Source: Duncaniella sp. (GTDB lineage Bacteria; Bacteroidota; Bacteroidia; Bacteroidales; Muribaculaceae). Taken from it: a stretch of 64,000 bases of DNA. The notes under the pieces were generated by a model. That model was not told the DNA's origin. It did no database searches and saw only the letters and a list, made by a program, of their open reading frames with translations. The translations under genes were made by a program, and so were the position numbers. Where the stretch lies: the NCBI GenBank assembly GCA_029056055.1, contig JAIDCC010000096.1, positions 1 to 64,000 of the forward strand, read 5' to 3'. This document shows positions 33,850 to 41,347 of this stretch, piece after piece (within the stretch, counting starts at the first letter, position 1; the number at the start of each line of letters is the position of its first letter).

Positions 33850-34407
33850 ATGGAATCAATGGGTGAAAATCAGAAGTTTGAGCTTGATTTTTCAGAGAAA
33901 GCTGTAAGAAGCAATGAATGGACGATAATTTTATTAGTTATTCTCCCAATTTTACTGACATGCTGTGTCGGTATTAATGATGTAGCAGGATGGATAATCT
34001 TCGCAATTAACCTGACAGTACTTCTTACAGCGATCTTCGGAATTTACTTTGAGAGAAGGTTGGTAAGGGAGAGCTATTTCACGATTACAGAGAATAGGTT
34101 GATATGTGTCTACAAAGGCAGGACCGAAATAGAGTATCCAATAAAAGAAATATCGAAGATTGAAGAAGTTACGCTCGAACAAGTTAAACAGAAACATCCG
34201 AAATATCCTTTGGCTTTGAATAACAAGGGGTATGAGTTATTTCCGCCAAAGGGTGTGCTAATAACATTCAATCGCGCCTGGATAAAAAGTGTCTTTCCTG
34301 TCTATTTCAACCCGAGAGACATCGAGGGATTCATACTCGCGATAAAGCAACGGATGGAAGGAGGCTTAGAAAAAAGTGCTCTTAAAGTAGTATCTAAATC
34401 AGATTAA
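33850..34407 (+). CDS. Membrane protein with PH-like domain
   Basis: About 185 aa starting MESMGENQKFELDF. Two hydrophobic helices (about residues 25-45 and 48-66; WTIILLVILPILLTCCVGI, VAGWIIFAINLTVLLTAI) precede a soluble C-terminal part (YFTITENRLICVYKGRTEIE, YPIKEISKIEEV). That layout resembles bacterial PH (bPH2-type) domains. The function is unknown. Transcription should start from the duplicated Fic promoter, so it is likely co-regulated with the Fic protein. AT-rich like the Fic gene. Confidence 0.6.
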   Translation: MESMGENQKFELDFSEKAVRSNEWTIILLVILPILLTCCVGINDVAGWIIFAINLTVLLTAIFGIYFERRLVRESYFTITENRLICVYKGRTEIEYPIKEISKIEEVTLEQVKQKHPKYPLALNNKGYELFPPKGVLITFNRAWIKSVFPVYFNPRDIEGFILAIKQRMEGGLEKSALKVVSKSD

Positions 34408-34483
34408 CGCTCATTCCTGATGTTTTTTGTTCAGGAAATTGCAAATATTTTGAAGTGCGCAGGATGGTTGCGCAGAGGGGGTG

Positions 34484-34491
34484 TAACTTTG
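34484..34491 (+). promoter_or_regulatory. -7 promoter box upstream of the repeat before rtcB
   Basis: TAACTTTG. The next gene starts at 34701, so the leader would be about 200 nt and would contain the whole repeat element (copy B). Confidence 0.55.
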
Positions 34492-34503
34492 CATCGTAAA
34501 CTA

Positions 34504-34688
34504 TAAGTAAGTTCTAAAAATAAAACGATATATGTAAAGAAAAATTCTTGAACAATAAAACTCGTTCTTTTTGGATGCTTTGAGCCTTTCGTTCAGGCGC
34601 ATAGCTCGCTATGCTTCTTCACTCAAGCCCCAAACCATCTCAAAAATAACTTCCTTTTATCTGTTCATTTATTTTTCTCACTTACTTA
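34504..34688 (-). mobile_element. Dispersed TIR element, copy B (185 bp)
   Basis: Inverse orientation to copies A and C. Its minus strand starts TAAGTAAGTGAGAAAAATAA and ends TTTTATTTTTAGAACTTACT. The central hairpin GCATAGC-GA-GCTATGC and flanks match copy C closely. Non-coding. It lies between a TAACTTTG promoter box and rtcB. Confidence 0.8.
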
Positions 34689-34700
34689 AATGACACTGAT

Positions 34701-35957
34701 ATGAAACGAATAGAAGGTTACGATGTGAAGATTTTCACGGACAATATCGAGGCGACGGCGCTTGAGCAGATTAAGGAATTGCTTAGGATAGATGTTTTCG
34801 CAGACAAGAAAATCCGCGTGATGCCCGATGTGCATGCCGGGGCGGGGTGTGTGATAGGGTTCACGGGTGACCTTGGCGACAAGGTGATACCCAACATCGT
34901 CGGGGTGGACATCGGGTGCGGGATGCGTGTGCTTAATCTGGGAAAGCTCGGAGAGATAGATTTCCCGGGGTTGAGCGAGCATATCCGCCTCAATGTGCCG
35001 TCGGGCAAGATAGCCCGAGAAGAGCGTTTCGGTTTCACTCCGCTGCGAGGTGAAGAGATGGATATTTATCGCGAGGCGAAGAAGCTCGTGACCGAACTCC
35101 ACTGCTATCGCGAGCTGAAGGACACGGGGCGCATCAACAAGTCGATAGGCACACTCGGCGGGGGAAATCATTTCATCGAACTCGACAAGGATGACGAGGC
35201 GAACGTCTATCTGGTGATACACACCGGCTCGCGCAATCTCGGCAAACAGGTGGCCGACATCTATCAGGCAAAAGCTGTGGGGCATCTCACCGAGGGGGCA
35301 GACGAGTTTGAGGAGACGGTCAAGCGGACTATCGAAGAATACAAAGCTGCGGGACGACGCTCGGAGCTGCAAAGTGTGTTAAAAAAGATGCGTAAGGAGC
35401 GAGCAGAGGCGAAGCCGTCGCTTCCCGAGGCGCTGTGCTATGTAGAAAGCGAGGAACGCGAGAGGTATCTGCACGACATGCGTCTGTGTCAGCGATGGGC
35501 GGTACTCAACCGCCGGTTGATAGCCATGCTGCTTATGAGATACTTCGAGGGGGTGAGCCCGACGGAGGAATTCGAGTCGATACACAATTACATCAGCGAC
35601 GACAACATCATCCGCAAGGGCGCCATCTCGGCGGCAGAGGGAGAGCGCTGCATCATCCCGCTCAACATGCGCGACGGCTCGCTGATTTGCACCGGGAAGG
35701 GAAATCCCGACTGGAACCGGTCGGCGCCTCACGGAGCGGGGCGAGTGCTGAGCCGCGCGCAGGCCTACGCAAAAATCAGCATGGAGGAGTTTGAAAAGTC
35801 GATGGAGGGGATTTACTCGGAGACGGTGAATGATTTTACCCGTGACGAGTCGCCTATGGCCTACAAACCGGCCGAGGAAATTATCGCGAACATCGGCGAC
35901 ACGGTGAAAATCGACACGATAATACGACCGATATTCAACTTCAAAGCATCTAATTGA
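34701..35957 (+). CDS. rtcB: RtcB RNA ligase
   Basis: This 418-aa protein carries all RtcB hallmarks: MPDVHAGAGCVIGF, NIVGVDIGCGMRV (metal Cys/Asp), GGGNHFIELD, VIHTGSRNLGKQV, HNYISDDN, RKGAISAAEGERC and SAPHGAGR. It joins RNA 2',3'-cyclic phosphate or 3'-phosphate ends to 5'-OH ends with GTP and Mn2+, repairing cleaved tRNA or other RNA. Length and motif order are normal. No archease or RtcR regulator is adjacent. It lies among a Fic module and an ATPase/RloB pair, which may make RNA damage repair relevant here (inference). Confidence 0.95.
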   Translation: MKRIEGYDVKIFTDNIEATALEQIKELLRIDVFADKKIRVMPDVHAGAGCVIGFTGDLGDKVIPNIVGVDIGCGMRVLNLGKLGEIDFPGLSEHIRLNVPSGKIAREERFGFTPLRGEEMDIYREAKKLVTELHCYRELKDTGRINKSIGTLGGGNHFIELDKDDEANVYLVIHTGSRNLGKQVADIYQAKAVGHLTEGADEFEETVKRTIEEYKAAGRRSELQSVLKKMRKERAEAKPSLPEALCYVESEERERYLHDMRLCQRWAVLNRRLIAMLLMRYFEGVSPTEEFESIHNYISDDNIIRKGAISAAEGERCIIPLNMRDGSLICTGKGNPDWNRSAPHGAGRVLSRAQAYAKISMEEFEKSMEGIYSETVNDFTRDESPMAYKPAEEIIANIGDTVKIDTIIRPIFNFKASN

Positions 35958-36117
35958 CAAGCGTTTGAGCTGTTTACCGGAAAGAGTCTTCTTTTCGGCT
36001 GACAACGTTAGGGAGATGAGCGCAGTCGTGGTGAGAAACGCCTGTGGCGGGCGTGATTTCGAGATGCCGTAGAGGACGGCGACTTTACCTCAACCCTCGC
36101 GGCTGATGTTTTTTCAC

Positions 36118-36125
36118 TACCTTTG
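36118..36125 (+). promoter_or_regulatory. -7 promoter box for the beta-helix gene
   Basis: TACCTTTG, about 57 bases before the ATG at 36183. The leader holds a GC-rich hairpin (GCCGCC / GGCGGC, about 36136-36152). The stretch 35958-36117 shows no gene. Confidence 0.6.
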
Positions 36126-36182
36126 TAGGAGCGAGGCCGCCGTACGGGCGGCGGCGCATCACCTTACCCAATCACGCTACAA

Positions 36183-38207
36183 ATGAAAAAAATATTCATC
36201 ATCACACTGACCGCGGCCATCCGGCTCACTGCAGGCGCGTGGACCGTCGTCCCACACAACGACGGCACGACGGCGTTAGACTTCGCCGACATCGCAAAGG
36301 GACACCCGACGCCCTTCGCCATAGAGCGCGCCGAAGGCAAATGGAGCCATTATACCAAAATCGGAGAAACACGCGAAGCCCGATTCACGGATACTGACAA
36401 AGTGAAACCCACCGGGGCATATTACAGGATTGTAGACGCCAAGGGGGTGGTCATCGACACAATTTCATTTGACCGACAGCTTTTCGGCGACAAAATCATA
36501 GTCTTCTCACCGACCGACAACATGGACTCCGTGGCAGCCACCGCCGCCATGATAGACCGGCGTCTCTTCGGCCACGAGATGGATGCCGACCGCTACGCGC
36601 TGGTGTTCAAACCGGGCGACTACCGCGAGGCGGGGTTAATCAACGTGCCCTTCTACATTCATATAGCCGGCCTGGGCTCGACACCCTACGAGGTAGAAGT
36701 GTCGAACATCCATACGCCTCCCCACCTGCGCGAAGGCAACGGCACATGCACATTCTGGCGCTCGGCAGAAAACCTGTCGGTGGTCGGGCCGGAGACCTAC
36801 GACGAACCGGAGACCTTCAAGTGGGCCGTCTCGCAGGCAGCCCCCATGCGCCGTGTCTACTCAAACCGCACCCTGCGCACACAATGGGGCAACGGATGGG
36901 TGAGCGGCGGCTATGCAGCCGACTGCCGTTTCGACGCTCCCGCCGGGTCAGACCATCAGCAACAGTGGTATTACCGAAACTCCATCCTCAACAAAGGCCG
37001 CGGCAACTTCCGCGAGGAGAAATACAATTATTGTTTTCAAGGCGTAGAGTTCGGCCCGGAAGCAGACATGGCCACCTATCGCAACAACTGGGACGAGGGC
37101 GGCAACGTCACCGTGATAGAGACCACCCCTCTGATAGCCGAGAAGCCCTTCCTTTGTCTTGGCGACGACGGGCGCTACAAAGTGTTCCGCCCCGCCTTCC
37201 GCAGTGAGGCCAAAGGCGTGTCATACGCACTCGGCAATCCCGGCAAAGGCGAATACCTCGACCTGCTCGATACGTTCGAAGTGGTTAAACCGGGCGCAAC
37301 CTCTGCCGAGATGAACGCCGCCCTCGCCGCCGGCAAAAACCTGCTCATTACGCCGGGAATGTTTACGCTCGACGAACCGCTCCGCATCACCCGCCCCGGC
37401 ACCGTTGTGCTCGGCATAGGCTGGGCCACACTTATCCCCGGCGAAAACAACAGCGAGGGGGCCATCGTGATAGACGACGTAGACAACGTGGCCGTCGCTT
37501 CGCTGCTCTTCGACGCCCATTACAGCTCTGACACACTGCTTAAAGTTGGCAAAGAGAAAACCTCTGTCTCACACGAGGGAGCGCCCGTTCTTCTCTCCGA
37601 CCTCTTCTTCCGCATCGGCGGTTTCCGTCCCAATCCGGTGCACGTTGACCGCGCGGTCGAAATCAACAGCAACAACGTCGTGGGCGACCACTTCTGGATA
37701 TGGCGTGCCGACCATGGCGTGCGCGGCAGCGTGGGCTGGGCGGTCAACACCGCTCCCAACGGCCTCGTGGTCAACGGCGACGACGTGACCGTCTACGGTC
37801 TCTTCAACGAGCATTTTCAGGAATACCAGACACTTTGGAACGGTGAACGCGGACGCATGTATTTCTACCAATGCGAGACTCCCTACGACTCGCCCACCCA
37901 AGCCCACTACATGAGCGAAAACGGCACGCGCCCCGGCTATGCGGCCTACAAGGTGAGCGACGGAGTGAAAAACCATTTCGCTGCAGCCTTGGGTATCTAC
38001 GATGTGCTGGTCAATGAAATCCGTATCGAAAACTCCATCGAAGTGCCCGATGCGGAGGGGGTCAACGTCTATCACGCCTGCAACAACTCGCTGTCTAACG
38101 GCGGCAAACGCGGCTTCGGCTTCGTGATAAACGGCCTCGGCAAAAGCACCTACGACACCTTCCGCGACAACCGCGTCGTGGTCAACAACTACCGCGAGGG
38201 TAAATAA
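36183..38207 (+). CDS. Secreted beta-helix protein (pectate-lyase-like fold)
   Basis: This 674-aa protein has a signal peptide (about 1-18). Long stretches of short repeated strands suggest a parallel beta-helix (GTVVLGIGWATLIP, VDNVAVASLLFDA, VNGDDVTVYGLF, EINSNNVVGDHFWIW). Such proteins resemble GH55/pectate-lyase-superfamily enzymes and the coagulation-factor-annotated proteins of Actinobacteria. No catalytic residues could be assigned. It stands alone between its own promoter and terminator and may act on plant or host glycans. Confidence 0.6.
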   Translation: MKKIFIITLTAAIRLTAGAWTVVPHNDGTTALDFADIAKGHPTPFAIERAEGKWSHYTKIGETREARFTDTDKVKPTGAYYRIVDAKGVVIDTISFDRQLFGDKIIVFSPTDNMDSVAATAAMIDRRLFGHEMDADRYALVFKPGDYREAGLINVPFYIHIAGLGSTPYEVEVSNIHTPPHLREGNGTCTFWRSAENLSVVGPETYDEPETFKWAVSQAAPMRRVYSNRTLRTQWGNGWVSGGYAADCRFDAPAGSDHQQQWYYRNSILNKGRGNFREEKYNYCFQGVEFGPEADMATYRNNWDEGGNVTVIETTPLIAEKPFLCLGDDGRYKVFRPAFRSEAKGVSYALGNPGKGEYLDLLDTFEVVKPGATSAEMNAALAAGKNLLITPGMFTLDEPLRITRPGTVVLGIGWATLIPGENNSEGAIVIDDVDNVAVASLLFDAHYSSDTLLKVGKEKTSVSHEGAPVLLSDLFFRIGGFRPNPVHVDRAVEINSNNVVGDHFWIWRADHGVRGSVGWAVNTAPNGLVVNGDDVTVYGLFNEHFQEYQTLWNGERGRMYFYQCETPYDSPTQAHYMSENGTRPGYAAYKVSDGVKNHFAAALGIYDVLVNEIRIENSIEVPDAEGVNVYHACNNSLSNGGKRGFGFVINGLGKSTYDTFRDNRVVVNNYREGK

Positions 38208-38239
38208 CACTACCCTTCCCAACCAAGAAATACCTCAGT

Positions 38240-38279
38240 CCCCGACGGAGCGCCACATTCGCCCGTCGGGGATTTTTTC
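38240..38279 (+). terminator. Intrinsic terminator after the beta-helix gene
   Basis: Stem CCCCGACGG / CCGTCGGGG followed by a run of six T. Confidence 0.9.
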
Positions 38280-38310
38280 AAAATAAGTAGACTTCGTGAC
38301 CAAAAACATT

Positions 38311-38341
38311 TTGAATTTAGGCCTTAATGTCGTATCTTTGC
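38311..38341 (+). promoter_or_regulatory. Promoter of the ATPase/RloB pair
   Basis: TTTG at 38311-38314 and TATCTTTG at 38334-38341, spaced 19 bases: a complete Bacteroidota-type promoter. Confidence 0.75.
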
Positions 38342-38368
38342 AAAAACAATGTAAAAATCCGACACGGC

Positions 38369-39712
38369 ATGATACTTAGAGCAACCTTCGAAAACATTTA
38401 TTCGTTCGAAAAAGAAACGTCTATCAGCTTTGTAGCCGGCAAGAGTTCCGTCCACTCGTCACACGTCAGCCGGGCGCTAAAGCGTGACGACATCTCGGCG
38501 CTGAGGTTCGGAGTAATCTACGGAGCAAATGCGTCAGGGAAAAGCAACGTTATAAAAGCTCTGTCGTTACTCCAGCAGATAGCGTTGGGGCGCTTTCCGA
38601 GCGGCGACTTCGAGGCGTTCAAACTTACCACACCCGTCAAACCCATCTCGAAACTCGAGGTGGAATTCAAGTATCGTGGCCGTTACTTTGCATACGGAAT
38701 AGAGTTTACACATCAAGTGCTCAAAGAAGAATGGCTCTACGAAATCAACAGCCGTTCCGACAAACTCATATTTACCCGAAAGACAGACAGTAGCGGAAAC
38801 CTCTTTGATTTTGGCGATATCAAAGAGGATGGCACGGCAACTCAATTCGTTAAGTTTCTCGGCGAGGGCACGCCCTTGAAGAAAAGTTTTCTGTCGGAAT
38901 ACGTTGAACGCAACGGCAAAGGTCTGAGCGCAATTAACGCTGCACACGAATGGTTTGCTACCGGGCTTCACATCATTTTTCCTGAGACACGTTTCAGGGG
39001 GATATCATTTGGCGCCGAGCAAGACGAGAGTTTTCACGATGCCACCCGACGGTTGCTGAACTATTTCAACACAGGCATAGTGGATATCAGACGGTTTCCC
39101 GTAAGGTCGAAGGAAGAGACCAATCTGCCGGAGACACTGCTGGATGCGATTATCGCAAACTCCACCCCCGGGCGCACCTCGCTCGTCGCAACCCCGGGCA
39201 GTAACGAATGTTTTTTCTTCGATTTTAAAGAAGACGGCACCTATCAGATTTTCAAACAGAAAGCCGTGCATAAGAATGACACAGATGAAGAAGTGGTCTT
39301 TGAAATGGACGAGGAATCAGACGGCACCATCAGACTTCTCGACTTCATTCCGATGCTGATTGACCTTCGTAAAAACGAGACAGACTACCTGATTGATGAG
39401 CTTGACAGAAGTATGCACCCGCTTCTGTCGCAGAAACTTATCGAGTGCTACCTGCATGACCTCACCCCCGACAAAGACACTCAACTGATAATTTCCACCC
39501 ACGAAAGCAATCTTCTTAATCTGGAAATAATTCGCGCCGACGAAGTTTGGTTCATCGAAAAAGATGGTAACGGCGCTTCCCGACCGGTCTCGCTCGCCGA
39601 ATACAAACCGCGGGAAAACGTTCGGAAAGGCTACCTCCAAGGCCGCTACAGCGCCATACCCTTCTTTGCCCCGATTGAAACTCTTAATTGGGAGGAAAAT
39701 GAGAAAGCGTAA
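38369..39712 (+). CDS. AAA ATPase (RloA/AbiLi-like), partner of RloB
   Basis: 447 aa from the ATG at 38369; the longer upstream frame would run through the promoter. OLD/RecF-like ABC-type ATPase: N-terminal strand ENIYSFEKETSISF, Walker A GANASGKSN (residues 52-60), Walker B region YLIDELDRSMHPLLSQ (Glu 344) and switch STHESNLL. The gene overlaps the RloB-family gene by 14 bp. Such ATPase/RloB pairs are known from restriction-modification loci (RloA/RloB) and the AbiL abortive-infection system, so an antiphage role is likely. Confidence 0.8.
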   Translation: MILRATFENIYSFEKETSISFVAGKSSVHSSHVSRALKRDDISALRFGVIYGANASGKSNVIKALSLLQQIALGRFPSGDFEAFKLTTPVKPISKLEVEFKYRGRYFAYGIEFTHQVLKEEWLYEINSRSDKLIFTRKTDSSGNLFDFGDIKEDGTATQFVKFLGEGTPLKKSFLSEYVERNGKGLSAINAAHEWFATGLHIIFPETRFRGISFGAEQDESFHDATRRLLNYFNTGIVDIRRFPVRSKEETNLPETLLDAIIANSTPGRTSLVATPGSNECFFFDFKEDGTYQIFKQKAVHKNDTDEEVVFEMDEESDGTIRLLDFIPMLIDLRKNETDYLIDELDRSMHPLLSQKLIECYLHDLTPDKDTQLIISTHESNLLNLEIIRADEVWFIEKDGNGASRPVSLAEYKPRENVRKGYLQGRYSAIPFFAPIETLNWEENEKA

Positions 39713-40334
39713 GGATTTTGTCAGACTGGAGGGAGTGCGCTCCGCTCGGTTGGTGGTTATCGCGAGCGAGGGCCGATGCTCCGAAGCTATTTATTTTTCG
39801 GCCGTGAGAGACAATTTGCGGGCGCCCAACGTGCATGTCGAGATATTGGAACGTGATACAAACGAATCTTCACCTGAAAAAGTCCATGCTCAGATAGCCG
39901 AGTTCATGCGCCATTACAATATCGAGGACGACGATGAATTGTGGCTTGTAATCGACCGCGACCGCTGGCACGACCGCATGCTTTCAAGCGTTGCGCGACT
40001 TTGCGCACAAAACTCCCATCTGAATTTCTGCATGAGCAATCCATGTTTTGAATTATGGCTTTTGCTCCACCTCGAAGATATCAGGACCTATGACGGGGAA
40101 ACCATTGCCGAGCTTACGGCCAACAGGAAAAACAGTGCCGGTGTGACATGGCTGAAAAAACGTATGCGCGATTTGCTCGGCTCTTATAACGAATCTAATT
40201 ATGACGCGGTGTCGTTGCTGCCCAACATTGACCGGGCGATTACGATAGCTCGTGACTTAGACACCAATCCCTCAGACCGATGGCCTCAGACAACAGGCAC
40301 ACGTGTCTACCGCCTGATAGAAAGCATCCGGTAA
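39699..40334 (+). CDS. RloB family protein (AbiLii-like)
   Basis: 211 aa from MRKRKDFVRLEGV, with GGAGG just upstream of the ATG. Family motifs: IASEGRCSEAIYF, the acidic LVIDRDRWHDR and FCMSNPCFELWLLLHLED. These residues make up the Toprim-like nuclease core proposed for RloB. Translationally coupled to the ATPase upstream. Expected to be the effector nuclease of the pair. Confidence 0.85.
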   Translation: MRKRKDFVRLEGVRSARLVVIASEGRCSEAIYFSAVRDNLRAPNVHVEILERDTNESSPEKVHAQIAEFMRHYNIEDDDELWLVIDRDRWHDRMLSSVARLCAQNSHLNFCMSNPCFELWLLLHLEDIRTYDGETIAELTANRKNSAGVTWLKKRMRDLLGSYNESNYDAVSLLPNIDRAITIARDLDTNPSDRWPQTTGTRVYRLIESIR

Positions 40335-40361
40335 GTCTTTTTTCCTGCGCCACGCCTGATG

Positions 40362-40390
40362 CCGGCGGGCTGATTCTATCAGGCCGTCGG
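40362..40390 (+). terminator. Terminator-like hairpin after the RloB gene
   Basis: CCGGCGGGCTGAT pairs with ATCAGGCCGTCGG (two mismatches); followed by GTGTTTTGTGACTTTTG. Confidence 0.6.
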
Positions 40391-40433
40391 GTGTTTTGTG
40401 ACTTTTGTCATATTCGGTTTGGAGGAAATTCGC

Positions 40434-40441
40434 TAATTTTG
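40434..40441 (+). promoter_or_regulatory. -7 promoter box of the LuxR-type regulator
   Basis: TAATTTTG, 40 bases upstream of the ATG at 40481. Confidence 0.6.
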
Positions 40442-40480
40442 CCGTTATAAAACTATCGCGACTCCGCCGCTTAGGAGCTA

Positions 40481-41248
40481 ATGATTATGGACAAAAGAAC
40501 TGAGGATTTCTTCATACCTCTCAATGAGGTGAAACTCGCCGAGGAGCTTGACTACAGCCGTACAGCCGACTTCATCCGCTCGGCCGAGGCGTTCGCGCGC
40601 TCCGGTTATCAGAGCGTCTACATCATCGATTACTTCCGCCAAAATTTCCTCTACGTTTCGCCCAACCCAATGCTCCTCTGCGGCCTGTCGCCCGAGCGGG
40701 TCAAGGAGTTGGGCTACCGTTTCTACATCGAGCACGTTCCCGCCGAGGAGCAATCGTTGTTGCTCGACATCAACCGCGCCGGTTTTTCGTTTTTCGAATC
40801 AATCCCTACAGACGAGCGCCGGGATTGGTTCATACAATATGATTTCCACATCATCGGCGAGGGGGGCACACCCATTCTGATAAACCACAAGCTCACGCCT
40901 CTCGCGCTGACCTCCGACGGACGTGTGTGGCTTGCTCTCTGCGTGGTCTCGGTGTCAAGCCACACCAGCGCAGGCCATATCGAACTCCATCGTACAGGGT
41001 CGCCCGACTTCTTCGTCTACAACCGCGTGACCCGCCGCTGGGACAAGCGGACGATGCCCTCGCTCACTGAAGGCGAAAAATCGGTCATCACGCTTTCAAT
41101 CCAGGGGTTCACCATGGCCGAGATTGCCGACAAAATGTGTCTGTCGGCCGACACCGTCAAGAAATACCGCCGACAGATATTCGACAAACTCGGTGTGCGA
41201 AACATTTCGGAGGCCATCATCGCCGCCACAAACAACAAACTTATCTAA
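40481..41248 (+). CDS. LuxR-type regulator with PAS-like domain
   Basis: This 255-aa protein has an N-terminal PAS-like region (about 40-160; VYIIDYFRQNFLYVSPNPML, FIEHVPAEEQ-like segment) and a C-terminal LuxR HTH (about 190-250; LTEGEKSVITLSIQGFTMAE, IADKMCLSADTVKKYRRQIF). A second ATG lies at 40487 and has a better distance from GGAG. No receiver domain is seen, so it probably responds to a ligand directly. It is followed by the outer-membrane barrel gene at 41348 in the same direction and may control it. Confidence 0.8.
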   Translation: MIMDKRTEDFFIPLNEVKLAEELDYSRTADFIRSAEAFARSGYQSVYIIDYFRQNFLYVSPNPMLLCGLSPERVKELGYRFYIEHVPAEEQSLLLDINRAGFSFFESIPTDERRDWFIQYDFHIIGEGGTPILINHKLTPLALTSDGRVWLALCVVSVSSHTSAGHIELHRTGSPDFFVYNRVTRRWDKRTMPSLTEGEKSVITLSIQGFTMAEIADKMCLSADTVKKYRRQIFDKLGVRNISEAIIAATNNKLI

Positions 41249-41320
41249 AAAAGTATGTCAAGGCTGCCGACGTGGTGCAAACGTACCCTTTTGGGTATGG
41301 CACGGGCGGTGTTTTCGTCG

Positions 41321-41328
41321 TAACTTTG
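41321..41328 (+). promoter_or_regulatory. -7 promoter box of the second outer-membrane barrel gene
   Basis: TAACTTTG ends four bases before an in-frame ATG (41333) and 19 bases before a second ATG (41348). The second is the more plausible start. Confidence 0.65.
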
Positions 41329-41347
41329 CAGTATGAAAACTCAGACA

